From Cloeon dipterum (Eukaryota > Arthropoda > Insecta > Ephemeroptera > Baetidae), in the NCBI RefSeq assembly GCF_949628265.1, contig NC_088788.1:37018959-37082958 (forward strand): a stretch of DNA of 64,000 nucleotides, given 5' to 3'. Position numbers and translations under genes: made by a program. The notes below the pieces were generated by a model that saw only the letters and a program-made list of their open reading frames with translations, was not told where the DNA came from and did not search any database. Positions 23,446 to 35,603 of the stretch are shown in pieces (the stretch's first letter is position 1; every line of letters begins with the position of its first letter).

Positions 23446-24072
23446 GACATTTGAAAATAATAATGGTTTAAATTAAATTAATTTTGAATTTGAGGGCGGC
23501 AAAGTGGTCCTTGTGAGAAGTAGTTATATATACAACCATCGAAAAGGTGGATATCCTTTTATTTAAAAGTGGTTTAAAACTCATCCAAGGATGAGTCGAG
23601 TCAAGTCAAGTCCAGTTTAGGACATGTCGACTGTGTCCAATTAGAGACGAGTCAAGTCGAGACCGATTTCAGACATTTGAAAATAATAATGGTATAAATT
23701 AAATTAATTTTGAATTTGAGAGTGGCAAAATGGTCCTTGTGCGAAGTAGCTATAATTTCCACCATTGAAACGGTTAATTTCCTTTTATTTAAAAGTGGTT
23801 TCAAACCCATCCAAGGACGAGTCGAGTCAAGTCAAGTCCAGCTTAGGACATGTCGACTGTGTCCGCTCAAAGACGAGTCAAGTCGAGACTAGTTTCGGAC
23901 ATTTCCAAAATTTTGTAGTTTAGAATTTAAAATTTTGAAATCTAAGAGCAACACATTGGTCCTTTTAAGTTCAAAAACTAAGTTTGTCAATAAAAAAAGG
24001 AGATTTCCCATGTTTTCAAAGTGGTTCATAATTGGTGCAAAGAAAAGTCGAGTCGAGTCGAGTCCAGATTTT
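23446..24072 (+). repeat. Tandem repeat, 226-bp period
   Basis: Units start at 23446 and 23672 (both GACATTTGAAAATAATAATGG) and at 23898 (GACATTTCC); the third unit is shorter and diverged, ending near 24072. Each unit contains a TGGTCCTT phrase and ends in clustered GTCGAGTCAAGTC motifs plus, in the first two, ACATGTCGACTGTGTCC. It forms the left subterminal zone of the 23303-27833 unit. Confidence 0.85.
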
Positions 24073-24801
24073 GACATCTTGAATTTAGCAACTTTAGAAC
24101 GAGACAAGTGAAGAAATATTTGGACAAAATAGTGTGATTTTATGATTGCATCGCTAACTTTGAAATAAAGTGCAGAAAAAGCACCAAAAGAACGCTTCGG
24201 ACGCGATCTCAGGTTGGGGTACCCTGAGAAAGGTTGTCAGGGTATTGCCCATGGAAGCCGAGCCAAAGACCTATCTGATGAGGGGTCATGGTCGAGGATA
24301 GCACGAGCGGTGAAAATTTGCGGGGGGAAAAACATCGTCGAACGCGATTTACTCGAGGAGCTCCTGCGAAGCCCTTACGGGTCCGTCGCGCCCAAAACTC
24401 TCGTCACCCAAGATAATTTTCGAAGGTGCACAACCTGCGCTGGGATTCACCCGCGGTTGGAAAAAAGCAGGCACGCGCGCCGAATTATAAATTTTAAGTA
24501 GCGTAAATTTCGTAAATTTCAGCCATTTTATAATAGATTTCATAAGAACGGAAATAGGATAGCTATGCATGCAGCTGCATTATTTCCTCATTTTCGGAAA
24601 TCCCGCCACCTCGCCAGAATAGTCGAAGCCTTGATTCAAACTTTGAAACTTTTGAAAAACACGCGCACTATCGCACTAGCTGCAGCGAGCCAATGAGCGC
24701 GGTCCGGTCACTTCACTTGCGTGCTGCTGCTGCGCTGTAGACGAGAGTTAGTCATTATCACTAGTCAGCCGAGCCGACCGGAGCATGCGGAGACCGCGAA
24801 C

Positions 24802-26219
24802 CGCGCGAGTGCTATGAGGAAAAGCCGTTGGATGTCGGCTCGTCAAATTTTGCCAATTTTCGGCCGAATTTTCGCCCTCGAGTCGACCAGCAAGAAGCCA
24901 AGGATGTAGGACAAGCTGTTTTATCCGCAAATAACCCCAGGTAAGGACTTGCTATTATGCTATTTGTTTATTTTGTTCTCGCCGCTGGTTCAAAGTTAAA
25001 ATGTCTGTTTCGCCGATTTGTTTGTTATTAATTAATTATTTGTCCCATTTTTCTTACAGACCCGTGCCCGCGGCTTGCGTGACAACAATGCAACTCGTGT
25101 TATGCTGCTTAGAGGATGATACTAACGCCCTGAAACTTGCGACCCCTGGCCCTGGCATTGTGATATTTTCTGGTAAGATTTTGTTTTTTTTCCTGTTTAG
25201 ATACATACGCATACATGAACTTCATCGTGTAAGACAAATGAATGCATGACTTTCAAACGTAATTTTCTGCATGCATGAATTAGGTGTATGTATGTATCTA
25301 TTTTAATGTATGTAAATAATGCACAATATTTCGGCATTTATGTATGTAATATTATCCGTTATGTGTGGGTATGGCGTATCATACATACATACATACTTGC
25401 ATGCATGTTCACTTGCACTTACATAGTAATGTATGTATGATATGATACATATATAATTATGCATTCATTTTTCATTTTGAAGAGTATGTATGTATGCATA
25501 TTATTTATTTGAGTACCACAATAGCGTGCATTAATTATTATTATTACATACAGATGCTATGTATTTTGTTTTATGATTTATTAACATGGTTTATTTTGCA
25601 ATAAGTATGTATCTTAAGATACTTCTTGTTTTGATTTCTTACTTCTTGTGTAGTATCCAATATCTACTAAAATAATAACACAATTAACCACAACATACAA
25701 TGCACATACATAATTCACCAAGTATTTAATGTTAATTGCTCTTCTAATTAATAACATAATTTTTAATTGATGCCAGAACGAACATGCGCTGTATCTATAA
25801 TTTTTTTCTTCACGATTTACCAAGGAAAAACCGCATTACATGCATGTATGCGAATGTAAAGGATATGCATGCAGTAAATTCAATTGTTTTGGCTTGTGAC
25901 ATTATGTACATTATACTGTACAATAATGCATTAGGCTTAAAAAATATAAAAAAATTAACTCTTGTTGTGTTGCTCAAATTTTCATGCATCATTTTAGCCT
26001 AGTGCACGATTATGTAATGTCACAGCCGACAATCGAATTTACGGCATGCAATATTTTACATTCGTACACAAATACCATGCAATGTAATTTTTCCCTTATA
26101 AATTTCACAGATTACATCATACAGCACATGTTTATTTTGGTGTCAATTCTGCTAATTGTGGGATAATCAATTAAAAATTAAATACTAAACTTGATGTATG
26201 TATTATTGTATGTGCATGC

Positions 26220-26276
<57 letters not shown>

Positions 26277-27127
26277 ATGCTTAAATTGATTACATTATAC
26301 ACATGCGTAATATAATATTTACATATTACACACTTTGCACTTTCAAGCCTGTCCGTAATTTAAGAAATCAAAACATGCACACTTATTAAAAAATAAATCA
26401 TAAATCTTAACTATTCAAATATGCATATAATGCATAGTATGGTGTCCGCAAGGTAGCGAGACACTTTGTTTGTGGCGGCTGCTTTTAAAATAATTCGTAA
26501 TTGGCCTACATGATGTATAAAATTTTTGTATCTACCAATGCTCTTCCCTGACATAAGGAAATACTCAAACGATTAATTTTAAATGTTTTGCCGCCTTAAT
26601 ATAGTGGGAGAAAGCGATAAAATTTTGGATTTTATGTAGTGAGATGCTAGAATTACAGAAGTAACGCTCAATTTGCATGTTTTGCTGCTTGAAATTGATA
26701 AATTATTGTCTTTATTGATAGGTAAACTCTACTTCATGAGTAAATATGATCTCTAAGATAAAGCATTTCAATATTTTTTTTTTAATTACAAATAAAATGG
26801 GAAAAATAGTACTATCAAGTCTTGTGAGACGGCTCTTTTAGGCGTCACTCCCTCTCCATCTAAGTGGAAAAGTCATGAATTTTGAATTTTGCGACATTTA
26901 ATCGGTGTAAAAAAGAAACTTCTTTGATAATAAATGATATGAAGAACATTGCCACTCTCTATATATAGTAAAAAATCATTTTACACGCCCACTTTTGTTA
27001 TACATTAATGAAGTGTCTCCTTACCGCGTGGGCACCATGTGTAATAAATTCAATTTGTGTTTATTCAGGTCTGAAGGAGGTGACATGCCAGGAGTCCAAC
27101 CCGCCAAACCCTCGCTCCCTAACCTGA
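24802..27127 (+). other. Possible small three-exon transcription unit inside the 4.5-kb element
   Basis: Good splice signals exist: donor CAG/GTAAGG at 24940, acceptor TTCTTACAG before 25060, donor TCTG/GTAAGA at 25172, acceptor TTTATTCAG before 27069. A 47-residue frame opens at ATG 25088, crosses the second junction in frame and stops at 27127. Exon 1 has its own short frame from 24812 (MRKSRW...) that stops at 24907-24909. No family is recognised for either. The signals may be the 5' part of an ancestral element gene, and whether this is transcribed is unknown. Confidence 0.25.
25250..26290 (+). repeat. AT-rich zone with ATGT/ATGC microsatellites and a (TA)n run
   Basis: Dense short runs of ATGT, ACAT and ATGCATGC occur between 25260 and 25510 and again near 25840-25870 and 26200-26225. 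A TA dinucleotide run fills about 26222-26271. It lies in the putative second intron of the 4.5-kb unit. Confidence 0.8.
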
Positions 27128-27833
27128 GCCACCCCCGACCCCCGTCAAAGCTGCTTGCCAGGTGGCCGCGCCGACAGCAGTCTAAGGTCGTGTTCGCTCC
27201 TATGTAAAAGGTTCTCAAAGAAAAATTTCCTCCTGTTGTCAATATTATGTGTAAACGTTTTTATGAATTATTAAACTTAGCACCTTGAACCTAAAACTTT
27301 TATTGATTTTTTTTCAAGCTAACCTCATTTTTAGTGTAGGTTTTAGGCCACATTTTCTGCAGGGAACTAAAACTTTGCGCGAAAAGGACATCTTGGACTA
27401 GTTTCTGAACAAGATTTAGACGAGACAAGAAAAACGTCCATGAGCCATCTTTTTCCTGTCTCGTCACAAATTTTTCCTGACTTGTAAAATAACGTCCTCC
27501 GTACGTCTTTTTTCCGTCTATTTCGGTCAAGCTGAAAATGAGCCCAATCGTGGGTCATTACTAGTCCCTATGGGCCACTAAAGGCATTTAGAAGGCCCAA
27601 AGAGGCTGTGGGGCCCAGCTGGGACGCGGGGGTCGAGCCGGGCCGCGTGGGCCGGGGTGTTCCGAAAAGGTCCCAAACTGGTCGGACTCGACTCGTCTCA
27701 AACTTGACTCGTCCATCACATACGACTCAGGGACGTACCAGGGTACGGTCAAAATCCTTCAGATGGTACGTCTCCAGGACCTTTGGACGAGACAGGTTTT
27801 GAACGGCCCAGGGACGTCTCATTTCTTGGTGGG

Positions 27834-30800
27834 CTGCTTCTCCTCCTCCTCATTTTTAATTCTTTGCGCTGCTCGAGATCGAATGAGCTGCTGCCTGTTT
27901 TTGTTTCTCTCGGACCAAATTAATCAACCATATCTGCGCATGTAAATTTAATTAAAAACTACGTGGAAGCTATACTCAACCACAGTTGGTTGGAGGCGGG
28001 ATGACACTGACTGAGTTTAATTGAAATTGCTCCCAGTATTTTGTCCGTCATGAGTTTAATTGCTTTTGTTTCATCCAGCCATGATAATTAAACTGAAAAT
28101 TAAATTTAAATTACATACGCCAGCACTGCTTTGTTTAGTTTTTGAAGGATTTATATCTGTGTGGATGAAAATTTGAAATTTTGATCAAGTTCCCCACAAG
28201 CACGTAGTCATGATCAATCAGATTTAACACGCGACTTAAGGTGTGAGTTTAACAATCCAATATCCAAAAGGAATTTTAACTGGGCATAAAATCATATCAC
28301 TTACATGTCACTCTGAAAGACGCCCCCCAGAGTAAACGGCGGACGGAGAGCGGGAAAATTTATTATTTTCCTTACGTGTATTTTATACGGTCCGAAGGCG
28401 AGAGGTGTTGGTTTTATTTTCACGCGCAATGGGATGACCTTCAAAATAAGATCAGGTTGAAGGAGATTCCATTTGGATAAAATGCTCTTTGTTTAGCCTG
28501 CTGGAATATTAAACAAAAGGGCAGAGCGCGCGCGGGGTTGATGATGTTAATAAAATATGAAGTGTTACATGCCGGGAAAATTAAACAAAAAAAAAACAAT
28601 TTTCTCATCCTCTCGATCGTAATGATGATGATGCGGCGCGCTTCTAATTCGGGCCCGTCGTCGTGATGTGATGCGTGAGAGGTGTGAGAGAGAGGAATAA
28701 ATAATGAGATTGGACACACTTTTTATCACAAAGCACGGAAAGCTGGAATTTTGGATAAAATTGGTGTTTGTTACGACGCGAGAGGAATTCATAAACAAAC
28801 AATCAGTATCATAACAAGCTTTTCCAGCCTCTATAAAAAGTATAATGTCTCGAGGAGTCCGTATATATAACAATTTTCCTTTTGGATCAAATGAGGAATC
28901 AGTCACTGTCGTTAATAAGGACAGTGGCTGATCGAAAAATATTTCTTATGTTTGTGTCCTTTAAAGGGCATAAGTATGCCAAGAAATAAACTAAAGGAAA
29001 TTCTGAATATCAGAATGCCGTTGGAGATTTTGTAATAGGCCAGGCATCCACGTTAGCCGTCAAGCGCTATTGCTCAAGGTTGCAAAAGATCAGGATGCAT
29101 TCATTTTTGAAGTAAACCAAACAATCTGCAAGGAACAACAATCAGGGTGTGTCCTGAACATCAGCGGCCATGACACTGGTGACGTCACATTATGGCGCCG
29201 CTCTTTTTATCCATCGCTTGGTGGCTGATGTGGCGATCGAATCCAAAAATTCCACCGGCACTTGAGGAATCAGAATTTTCAGAATTTTTAGCTTCACATT
29301 TTAATTTTTTTCCGTTCATCTCCTTTAGGAATTGCAGATCACAATTTAATTTTTTAAATGGCCATATATTTCTATATCCAAATATGCCAAGAGCACTACG
29401 AGGAAAAGCATAAATAATTTCCGAGTTCGTTGCCTTCAGTCAGGACTTAAAATGCCAAAATGACTTCGAGGAAAAGGTGAGGCAGCGGGGAACTGGTCCA
29501 AGGGCAAGTTTCCTTTGGCGACATTTAATTATAAATTGCCAAGCAGGGGGCTGACGTATGCGCGTGCTAGGACATGAAAAAACAAATTTGCCGCCGCCGC
29601 CGCGACAACAATACGCTCTTGCTGTGACTCATTACTGCGCTCTTCAAAGTTCACCGACACCCGAGAGCTTTTTACGCTGCACTTGCCGAGAGCCAAAGTT
29701 GTGAGATAAAACACGCGAGATAATGTCGGCGTCGGAATTAGTTCCTTCCTTCCTTCCCATTCTGCTGTAAATTATCATTCCACCTCTGGGCCCCCTTGAC
29801 AGAGCAAGTAAACCCCTTTTGCTGCCGAATTTCAATCAAATAACAACCGGTTCCCCGCGCAATCAAAGCCCCAGCAGCGGTGTCTGAAGTGTTAATGAAG
29901 GACTTTTGCTGCGTGTGCGAGTAAATTATGCGCCGGCTGGGGCGAGAAGAACGTGATTCTTACACCCTCCTCCTCGGCGTCTTCAGCTCCCGAAAGCCGT
30001 AAAATTAACATATTGATAGAAAAACGTGGATAAATAGAGATAAGCTGTCTCTCTCGGAGTAATTAAAAATTAATATAACGCTGTGGTCAGCGTCGTTGGA
30101 GAAAATTGTATTCATAAACTGCTTCCTGGCGTTTGTATATTATATTTTAGAGATGGAGGTAGATAGCAACACTTCCAAACAAGTGACTCTGTGCAGCCCA
30201 GCACGCCATGATAAATAATGAGAAAGCAGCGTTGTTGGATAAACAACGAGAGCGTCCAATTATGTGTGATATTATTTTTCGGCCGCGGACACAGAGATAG
30301 AGAGAGGTTTTGTTTGATAAACCGAGCTCGAAATTGCTGTGCAAGCATTAATTCCACGCACAATTCAGTGGAAGAAATACGATTTAGCAGCGATCATAAT
30401 TGCAATTGTGTTAATCCAGCACGGTTCTGCAAATATTATCTCGCACAATGAATTTCGACTCAACAAATACACTGTTAATTACAAAACACGTTCAGCGTAA
30501 ATGAAATTGCGAAAATTATGATTAAATAATCAAGTAATTTGGCTACGTTCAAGCTCAGAATTTATTTGCGTTCCATTTTTTTTCACGCCGGGGCAAAATA
30601 CTTTGGACCAAAATTTGTTCTTTGCGAAATTTAAAATCAATCAATCTTTGATAAAAAAAAATCGATTTCCACAAGTTAACCGTTAGGAAAATGACATTAT
30701 TTTTTGAAAATTTTGCAATTCAGAGGTACACATAATTGGAGGGAAAATCCTGATAGATTTATTGGTTGTGCAGAGAAATTTACTACCAAAATGCGTCAAC

Positions 30801-32660
30801 TTATTAATTAAAACTAAGTTTTTACTGAAAAGTTGTATCTAATATGCAATAAAATTAATTAAAATGATTTAATTTTTATTCCTGATCATGAAATCATTAA
30901 TTGATTTGAAAAATCTCAACTATAAAGCGTTATAAGTGTAATTAATACTGGAACAGTCTCACAGCCCATTCAAATTTTTTTTTCATTCCTGTCTCAGAAA
31001 ACAATGTAGCAAAATTAATTAAGCAAAACAATTGGTCCATAATCAAGTTCGCAAGCTGGATTTTTGCAGCTGAGCAAGACGCAATTCCGCGCACTGCGGG
31101 CCCCAAATTCCAGCTTTTGTGGCACAGAAAGCGATCTCAGCACGCGGTGTGTCGAAGAGGTAAGGGCCGACCCGCATCCACACAGCATCCAGCAGAGCGT
31201 CTGATGTGTCGTGTCCCTTTTATCAGCTACCGCGCGCTCGCCTTTTTAATTTCTTATTCCACGCCCTGGAGGCAGCAAGGCGTGGCTGCAGGCTCCGAAA
31301 ACACGTACGTTTGTGTGTCCGGCAGATTTTCTTTTCTTTTCGTGGCTGCGGCCACATGCACGGCAGCCACATGCACGGCAAACAGGGCCGCCGGCCATTC
31401 GAAAATGATGATTACACCTGAGATGCTCTCGCTCGCCGGCTTTTGGCCTCGTCATTTCGAATAAATGCTAGCCTTCTGACCGATCCGACAGACCGCATGC
31501 ACCTGGCTGCTCGAGCACACTCCGCGTATCATGAAAATGCGGTGCTACAAGTAATTTAACAGGGCTGTGAAAAATGGAAAATCTGCTAAAATCTCAATTT
31601 GATGTATAATTTAAACAAAAAACTACTGATTGAAAGGGTGGTTTACCGTTATTTTAAAATTCACTCGCAAAGGTTTCCATTCGAGGATTTTTGCAATTTA
31701 CGGGACTTTGAAGAAAACGCCTAAATTTTTGAAATTGATTTAGAATTACAGTTTGCAATTGAACCTTTAAACCCTTAATTTTTAAGTTAACCGTATATAG
31801 CAAACACTAAAATTGAAAAATGAGTAAATATCAAATTTCCTATGAAATTTAGGGCCAAAATTACTACTCATAAATTATTCAATTTTACTGTTTGCTCTTT
31901 TGTTTGATTCTTGAATCATGAATTCTCTTTCTTTCACAGCCCCAGCAGAAACATCGAATTGAGCATGCGAGCAAATTTTTCCCTTTTTGATTTCCTAAAT
32001 GATGCGTGTGTGCATCTCATCTCTTTCCACTTGCGGCTGCTCATATACGATAATAATTGTTCACATGCGAAATCATAAATATTAATCTGCGAGCCGAATC
32101 TGCCCTTGAGCACGCAAAAGACTCGTTCGGTGGAGCTATTCTCAAGAAATAAAAAGATCGAGTGACTTCCGACGCCGGCCGGTGTTGTTTAGACAGCGTC
32201 TAATGAGCTCGCTTTTAATTTTGATGAGCCTTAATGGTGCCTTAATCAGCGGAGCAAACTGATTTTTTTGCACGAAAATGTTTTTTCTTTTGCGACACGC
32301 CATTTGCAGTGCGAGCGCATTCCACAACGAGGCTCGTTTCTGAGAAATTAAAGATGATTGGGTCATTTTTCTGTCCGTGAGTATAATCAAAAATGCATTT
32401 TGTTTTATTATTTTTCACGCCAAAAGATCTGGTACATTGGGCCGAATAGCTATACAATTTAGTTTTTCACAGAATATGATATATGCTGAGGAATGCACGC
32501 AACCATAAATCTCGCACCTGCTTCTCTCGAATTATATAACTCTCGCTCGCAGTTTCATTTCTCCTTTTGCACTTGAAATTCACCGAACTTTATTTTCAAG
32601 AAGCGTAATTACTTCTAATTTGCCAATTGCATGCAAAAAGGTTTGAAAAATATAATGAAT
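27834..32660. other. Long non-coding stretch, nothing recognised
   Basis: No exon structure, RNA or clear repeat can be supported. GC-rich islands occur near 29570-30000 and 31080-31520, AT-rich sequence at 30480-31050 and 31560-31950. Open frames lack homology signals. It may contain regulatory DNA, but nothing proves it. Confidence 0.5.
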
Positions 32661-33079
32661 CACCAGTTGCATAAGCCTTCAATGTTAGAAGCCGCCAACA
32701 GATGGCGCCACCGTATACTTTAGTAATAAATTTAATTTTGAGGCACTTTCGCTGCGATTTCAGACTCAAACCTGCCACTGTGGGTTCTTCACTGAAAATG
32801 CTTTCTTTTGACGTGCTGAAAACCAAAATCCGTCCAGCCAATCGCCACAGAATCATGAAAACTATTTTTTGAAATAAAAAATCTTTTCCTACGATTCTAC
32901 GGCGATTAGCGTAAACTTATTTTGGTTTTCAGCACGTCAAAAAAAAATTTTAAGTGAAGAATGCACAGTAGCAGGATTGAGTCTGAAATCACAGCGAAAG
33001 TGCCTTAAAATTATTACAAAAGTATATAGTGGCGCGATCCGTTGGGGGATTCGAAAAATTAGGGTTTATACAACTGGTG
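32661..33079. mobile_element. Foldback MITE FB-B, copy 1 (full, 419 bp)
   Basis: The left arm from CACCAGTTGCATAAGCC pairs with the right arm ending CAACTGGTG. Within the arms CACTTTCGCTG, TTTCAGACTCAA, TTCTTCACT and GACGTGCTGAAAACCAAAA are matched inverted. The element is almost entirely arms and would form a long hairpin. Flanks TAATGAAT and AATTGAAT could be a worn 8-bp target duplication. Other copies: 43075-43505 and a left-half copy at 46178-46390. Confidence 0.85.
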
Positions 33080-33770
33080 AATTGAATTACTCCAAAAATG
33101 TCTGCCTTATGAACACTCTACTCTGTCTATGGGGGAGCCTGGAATATATATTATCAATCTCGACTGCGTCCTGCGATGAATGAACTTTGGCAGTTGGATA
33201 CGTTTTTTCTCGTCTCATGCGTCCGAAAAATAGATCCCTTTCTCTACGGTCGTTAATTCATGATAATTTTTCAACTTGAACCCTTCGGAACCAATTAACA
33301 ATGTTTGTTTAATCTCAGTGGAAATTCCGATTGCCACAACCACCATATAGCGCCAAGTCGGAAATGGAGTGAAAAAAGTGGGCTTAATGAGCTCTTTAGT
33401 CCGCTGCTAATCATAAACGAGCAGACAGCTGATATGCGTGTGTGTGTCTGAGAGCGGCTCGTTATACGAATTTTTCTGATATAATTACCAGAGGCATATT
33501 TCACGTCTCTCAAATGCTCGGCGTCGCTTTTTATTAGACAAGGGTTATTAAACGGATTCGGAACATCCAAACACATTAGGCACTTTGGCTCACGCAGCCG
33601 CAGTGAGATTTATTTTGGGAACATTTTATCATCTGCGACTAGAGTAATTAACTTTTAAAAAATAATTGTCTTGTAAATGGTGTAAAGAGAACAAGGTTTG
33701 TGTTGAAAGATAAAATGATATCATCATCCATAAAATTTTACTTTTCAAATACTTTTGCGTCGTCTCGCTG
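33080..33770. other. Non-coding spacer upstream of the Ly6 cluster
   Basis: No gene is visible. AT-rich sequence with ordinary composition leads up to the first plus-strand Ly6 promoter. Confidence 0.55.
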
Positions 33771-33796
33771 TTATCACCGTCAACTCGGCTATAAAG
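33771..33796 (+). promoter_or_regulatory. Core promoter of Ly6-B: TTATCAC plus TATAAAG
   Basis: TTATCAC (33771-33777) lies 19 bp before TATAAAG (33790-33796), about 60 nt before the ATG. The arrangement matches those at 3144-3170 and 35012-35039. Confidence 0.75.
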
Positions 33797-33852
33797 AGAG
33801 CAAATGCACTGCAAACTTTTATTGAGTCACTCGAACTTAAATTCTGTTAATC

Positions 33853-34340
33853 ATGCGTTTCTTGTTAATTCTCTGCGTTTTCCTTCACGTATGCCAACAG
33901 GGTGAGTTTTAAATCAGGAAAATTAGATGCAGTATCAATTAATTTATTTCTAGGACTGGCCGTGAAATGCTTCCAATGTGGAATCAGTTCGGCGTGTGCC
34001 GATCCGTTCAACGCAAACCAAACAGAAACGTGCGAACTCGAAGGAGGGGCTTGCATGAAGACAAATAATATCGGACTTAATATACGTAAGTTCATTTTAA
34101 ATGAATTCAGTGAAAAAGAATCAAAATTCCGTTTGTTGTTCAGTCCAAGGATTTCAGACAACGAGGAAGTGCGTTCCCTCTGACGCAACATGCGCCACGA
34201 TTAATACGGAAGCATGGCAGCTAAATTTGCAATGCGACATTTGCCAGACAGAGCTGTGCAACGCTGGACCACGATTCACTGCTGTCTCGGCCGTGGTTTT
34301 CCTTGCAGCTGTTGCTCTCATGATCAAACACTTTTACTAA
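33853..34340 (+). CDS. Ly6/uPAR-type three-finger protein (Ly6-B)
   Basis: Exons 33853-33901, 33954-34085 and 34144-34340 give 125 residues. A signal peptide (MRFLLILCVFLHVCQQ) is followed by AVKCFQCG, DPFNANQT, GACMK, RKCVPSD, LQCDICQTELCN, and a hydrophobic tail ending ALMIKHFY. All ten Ly6 cysteines are present, pairing by family rule as 1-5, 2-3, 4-6, 7-8 and 9-10. Introns are 52 and 58 nt, both phase 1. The tail after CNAG suggests GPI anchoring at the outer surface. It is the first gene of the plus-strand cluster and 762 bp before Ly6-C. AATAAA sequences follow near 34365. Function beyond the family level is not inferable. Confidence 0.93.
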
Positions 34341-35011
34341 AAATGATGTAATGGATTGTTTAAAATAAAATAAAAAAATCGCATTAATGTCCTTAATTTT
34401 ATTTTTAATTATTGCTTTTTTATTGTTAAAATATCGAATTTGCCTCATTTTTCGACATTTTGGAATTAGCTTCTGTCGTCATTCGGCGTTTGCAGAATCA
34501 TTTCTGGGAAAATAAATTTATAGAGATGGTGAGCCATAAATCTGTCATCTTGCGATAACGACTGATAAAAGTCGCACTTAAGAATAAGCAAGATGTCGCA
34601 AATAATGAAGCTTGTGATAATTGTTGTTCAGCCACTCTGTCAATATTGGAATTTTTGTTACTTCTTACTTAATCCAACCAATATACCATGCAGAAAAAAG
34701 GAACAATAATAATTTGACACGGGAAATTTATTTAAACAGAGACTTGTTTTGAGAAAATTACAACTGACATTTCGAATTTATTATTTATCAATTGAACTGA
34801 GATTGTGTGAGACAAATTTTAATCCCTGTTTTGGCACTGAATATAATTTCGGCACTCATGGCTCAATGCTGACTGTGCGGCTTTTACGCTTTGTAAAATC
34901 CATTTCATAAAAAATTGATGCTTTTACACAAAATGATGTCACTTTTCTCATACCTCCCAAGATTATGGTATTGGCAGCAATAAAATTTGACATTTCCTAC
35001 GTATTTTGTTC

Positions 35012-35039
35012 TTATCACTCAGCTAAAACATTATAAAAG
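35012..35039 (+). promoter_or_regulatory. Core promoter of Ly6-C: TTATCAC plus TATAAAAG
   Basis: TTATCAC at 35012-35018 precedes TATAAAAG at 35032-35039 by 20 bp. Around them TTGTTCTTATCACT, and AAAATTTACTG further on, are shared with the inverted gene at 2564-3082. Confidence 0.78.
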
Positions 35040-35102
35040 AGTAAAATTTACTGCGAACTTTGCAGTCGATTTTACACCACATTACGCATTACTCCGAGAA
35101 AG

Positions 35103-35603
35103 ATGCGTTCCATTCTGGCTCTCTGCGTTTTTCTTCTCGCACTTCAGCAGGGTGTGTTGTTCTGCCAACGTTTTAATATATATTTTAATGCATTATTATC
35201 AAGGACTGGCCTTAAAATGTCACCAATGCGGGCCGGGGCTAACACCGTCGAACTCGTGTCCCGATCCGTTTAACAAAAACTTAGCAACAACGTGCGATTT
35301 ACCAAACGGTCGTTGCGTGAAGCTAGGCGGTAAGTTTTTAATTTCAGATAACCAACGTGATAAGATTTATGCATGTGTTTTTGTTGATCAGTCAAAGGAT
35401 TTCTCACAAGTAGGAGTTGTTTGCCTGCCGACGTGTCATGCGAAGACCTGATAAACAACGGAATTGATATCCCACCGGGAATCGAAATAGAGTGCAAAAT
35501 TTGTGACTCCGGCGACTTTTGCAACGCCGCACCACGATTCACTGCAACCTGGATCGCCCTTTTCGTCGGAGCTGCCGCCTTCATCTTGAGCCAGTTTTAT
35601 TAA
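35103..35603 (+). CDS. Ly6/uPAR-type three-finger protein (Ly6-C)
   Basis: Exons 35103-35151, 35204-35329 and 35392-35603 give 128 residues. The protein has a signal peptide (MRSILALCVFLLALQQ), LKCHQCG, SCPDPFNKN, GRCVKLG, RSCLPADVSC, ECKICDSGDFCN and a hydrophobic tail with GAAAFI. Ten cysteines fit the Ly6 pattern and a GPI-type C-terminus is likely. Introns are 52 and 62 nt, phase 1. The second intron has the same length as in Ly6-A, and its sequence is still recognisably similar, so A and C are sister copies. AATAAAG follows at 35629-35635. Its biochemical role is unknown. Confidence 0.93.

Larger units (their letters stand above)
23303..27833. mobile_element. Putative 4.5-kb DNA transposon-like unit with 13-bp inverted termini
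   Basis: CCCACCAAGAAAT at 23303-23315 reappears inverted at 27821-27833, followed inward on both sides by GAC-rich sequence. GAGTC/AAGTC motifs crowd the left end (23310-24090), and their inverse (GACTCGACTCGTC, TTGACTCGTCC) the right end (27672-27720). Inverted subterminal repeats and a terminus resembling CACTA...AAGAAA suggest a CACTA/EnSpm-like non-autonomous element. Target duplication is at most 2 bp (CT on both sides), which fits that superfamily but is weak evidence. No transposase is visible. Inside lie a 226-bp tandem repeat, a possible small spliced unit and an ATGT-rich microsatellite region. Confidence 0.55.
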
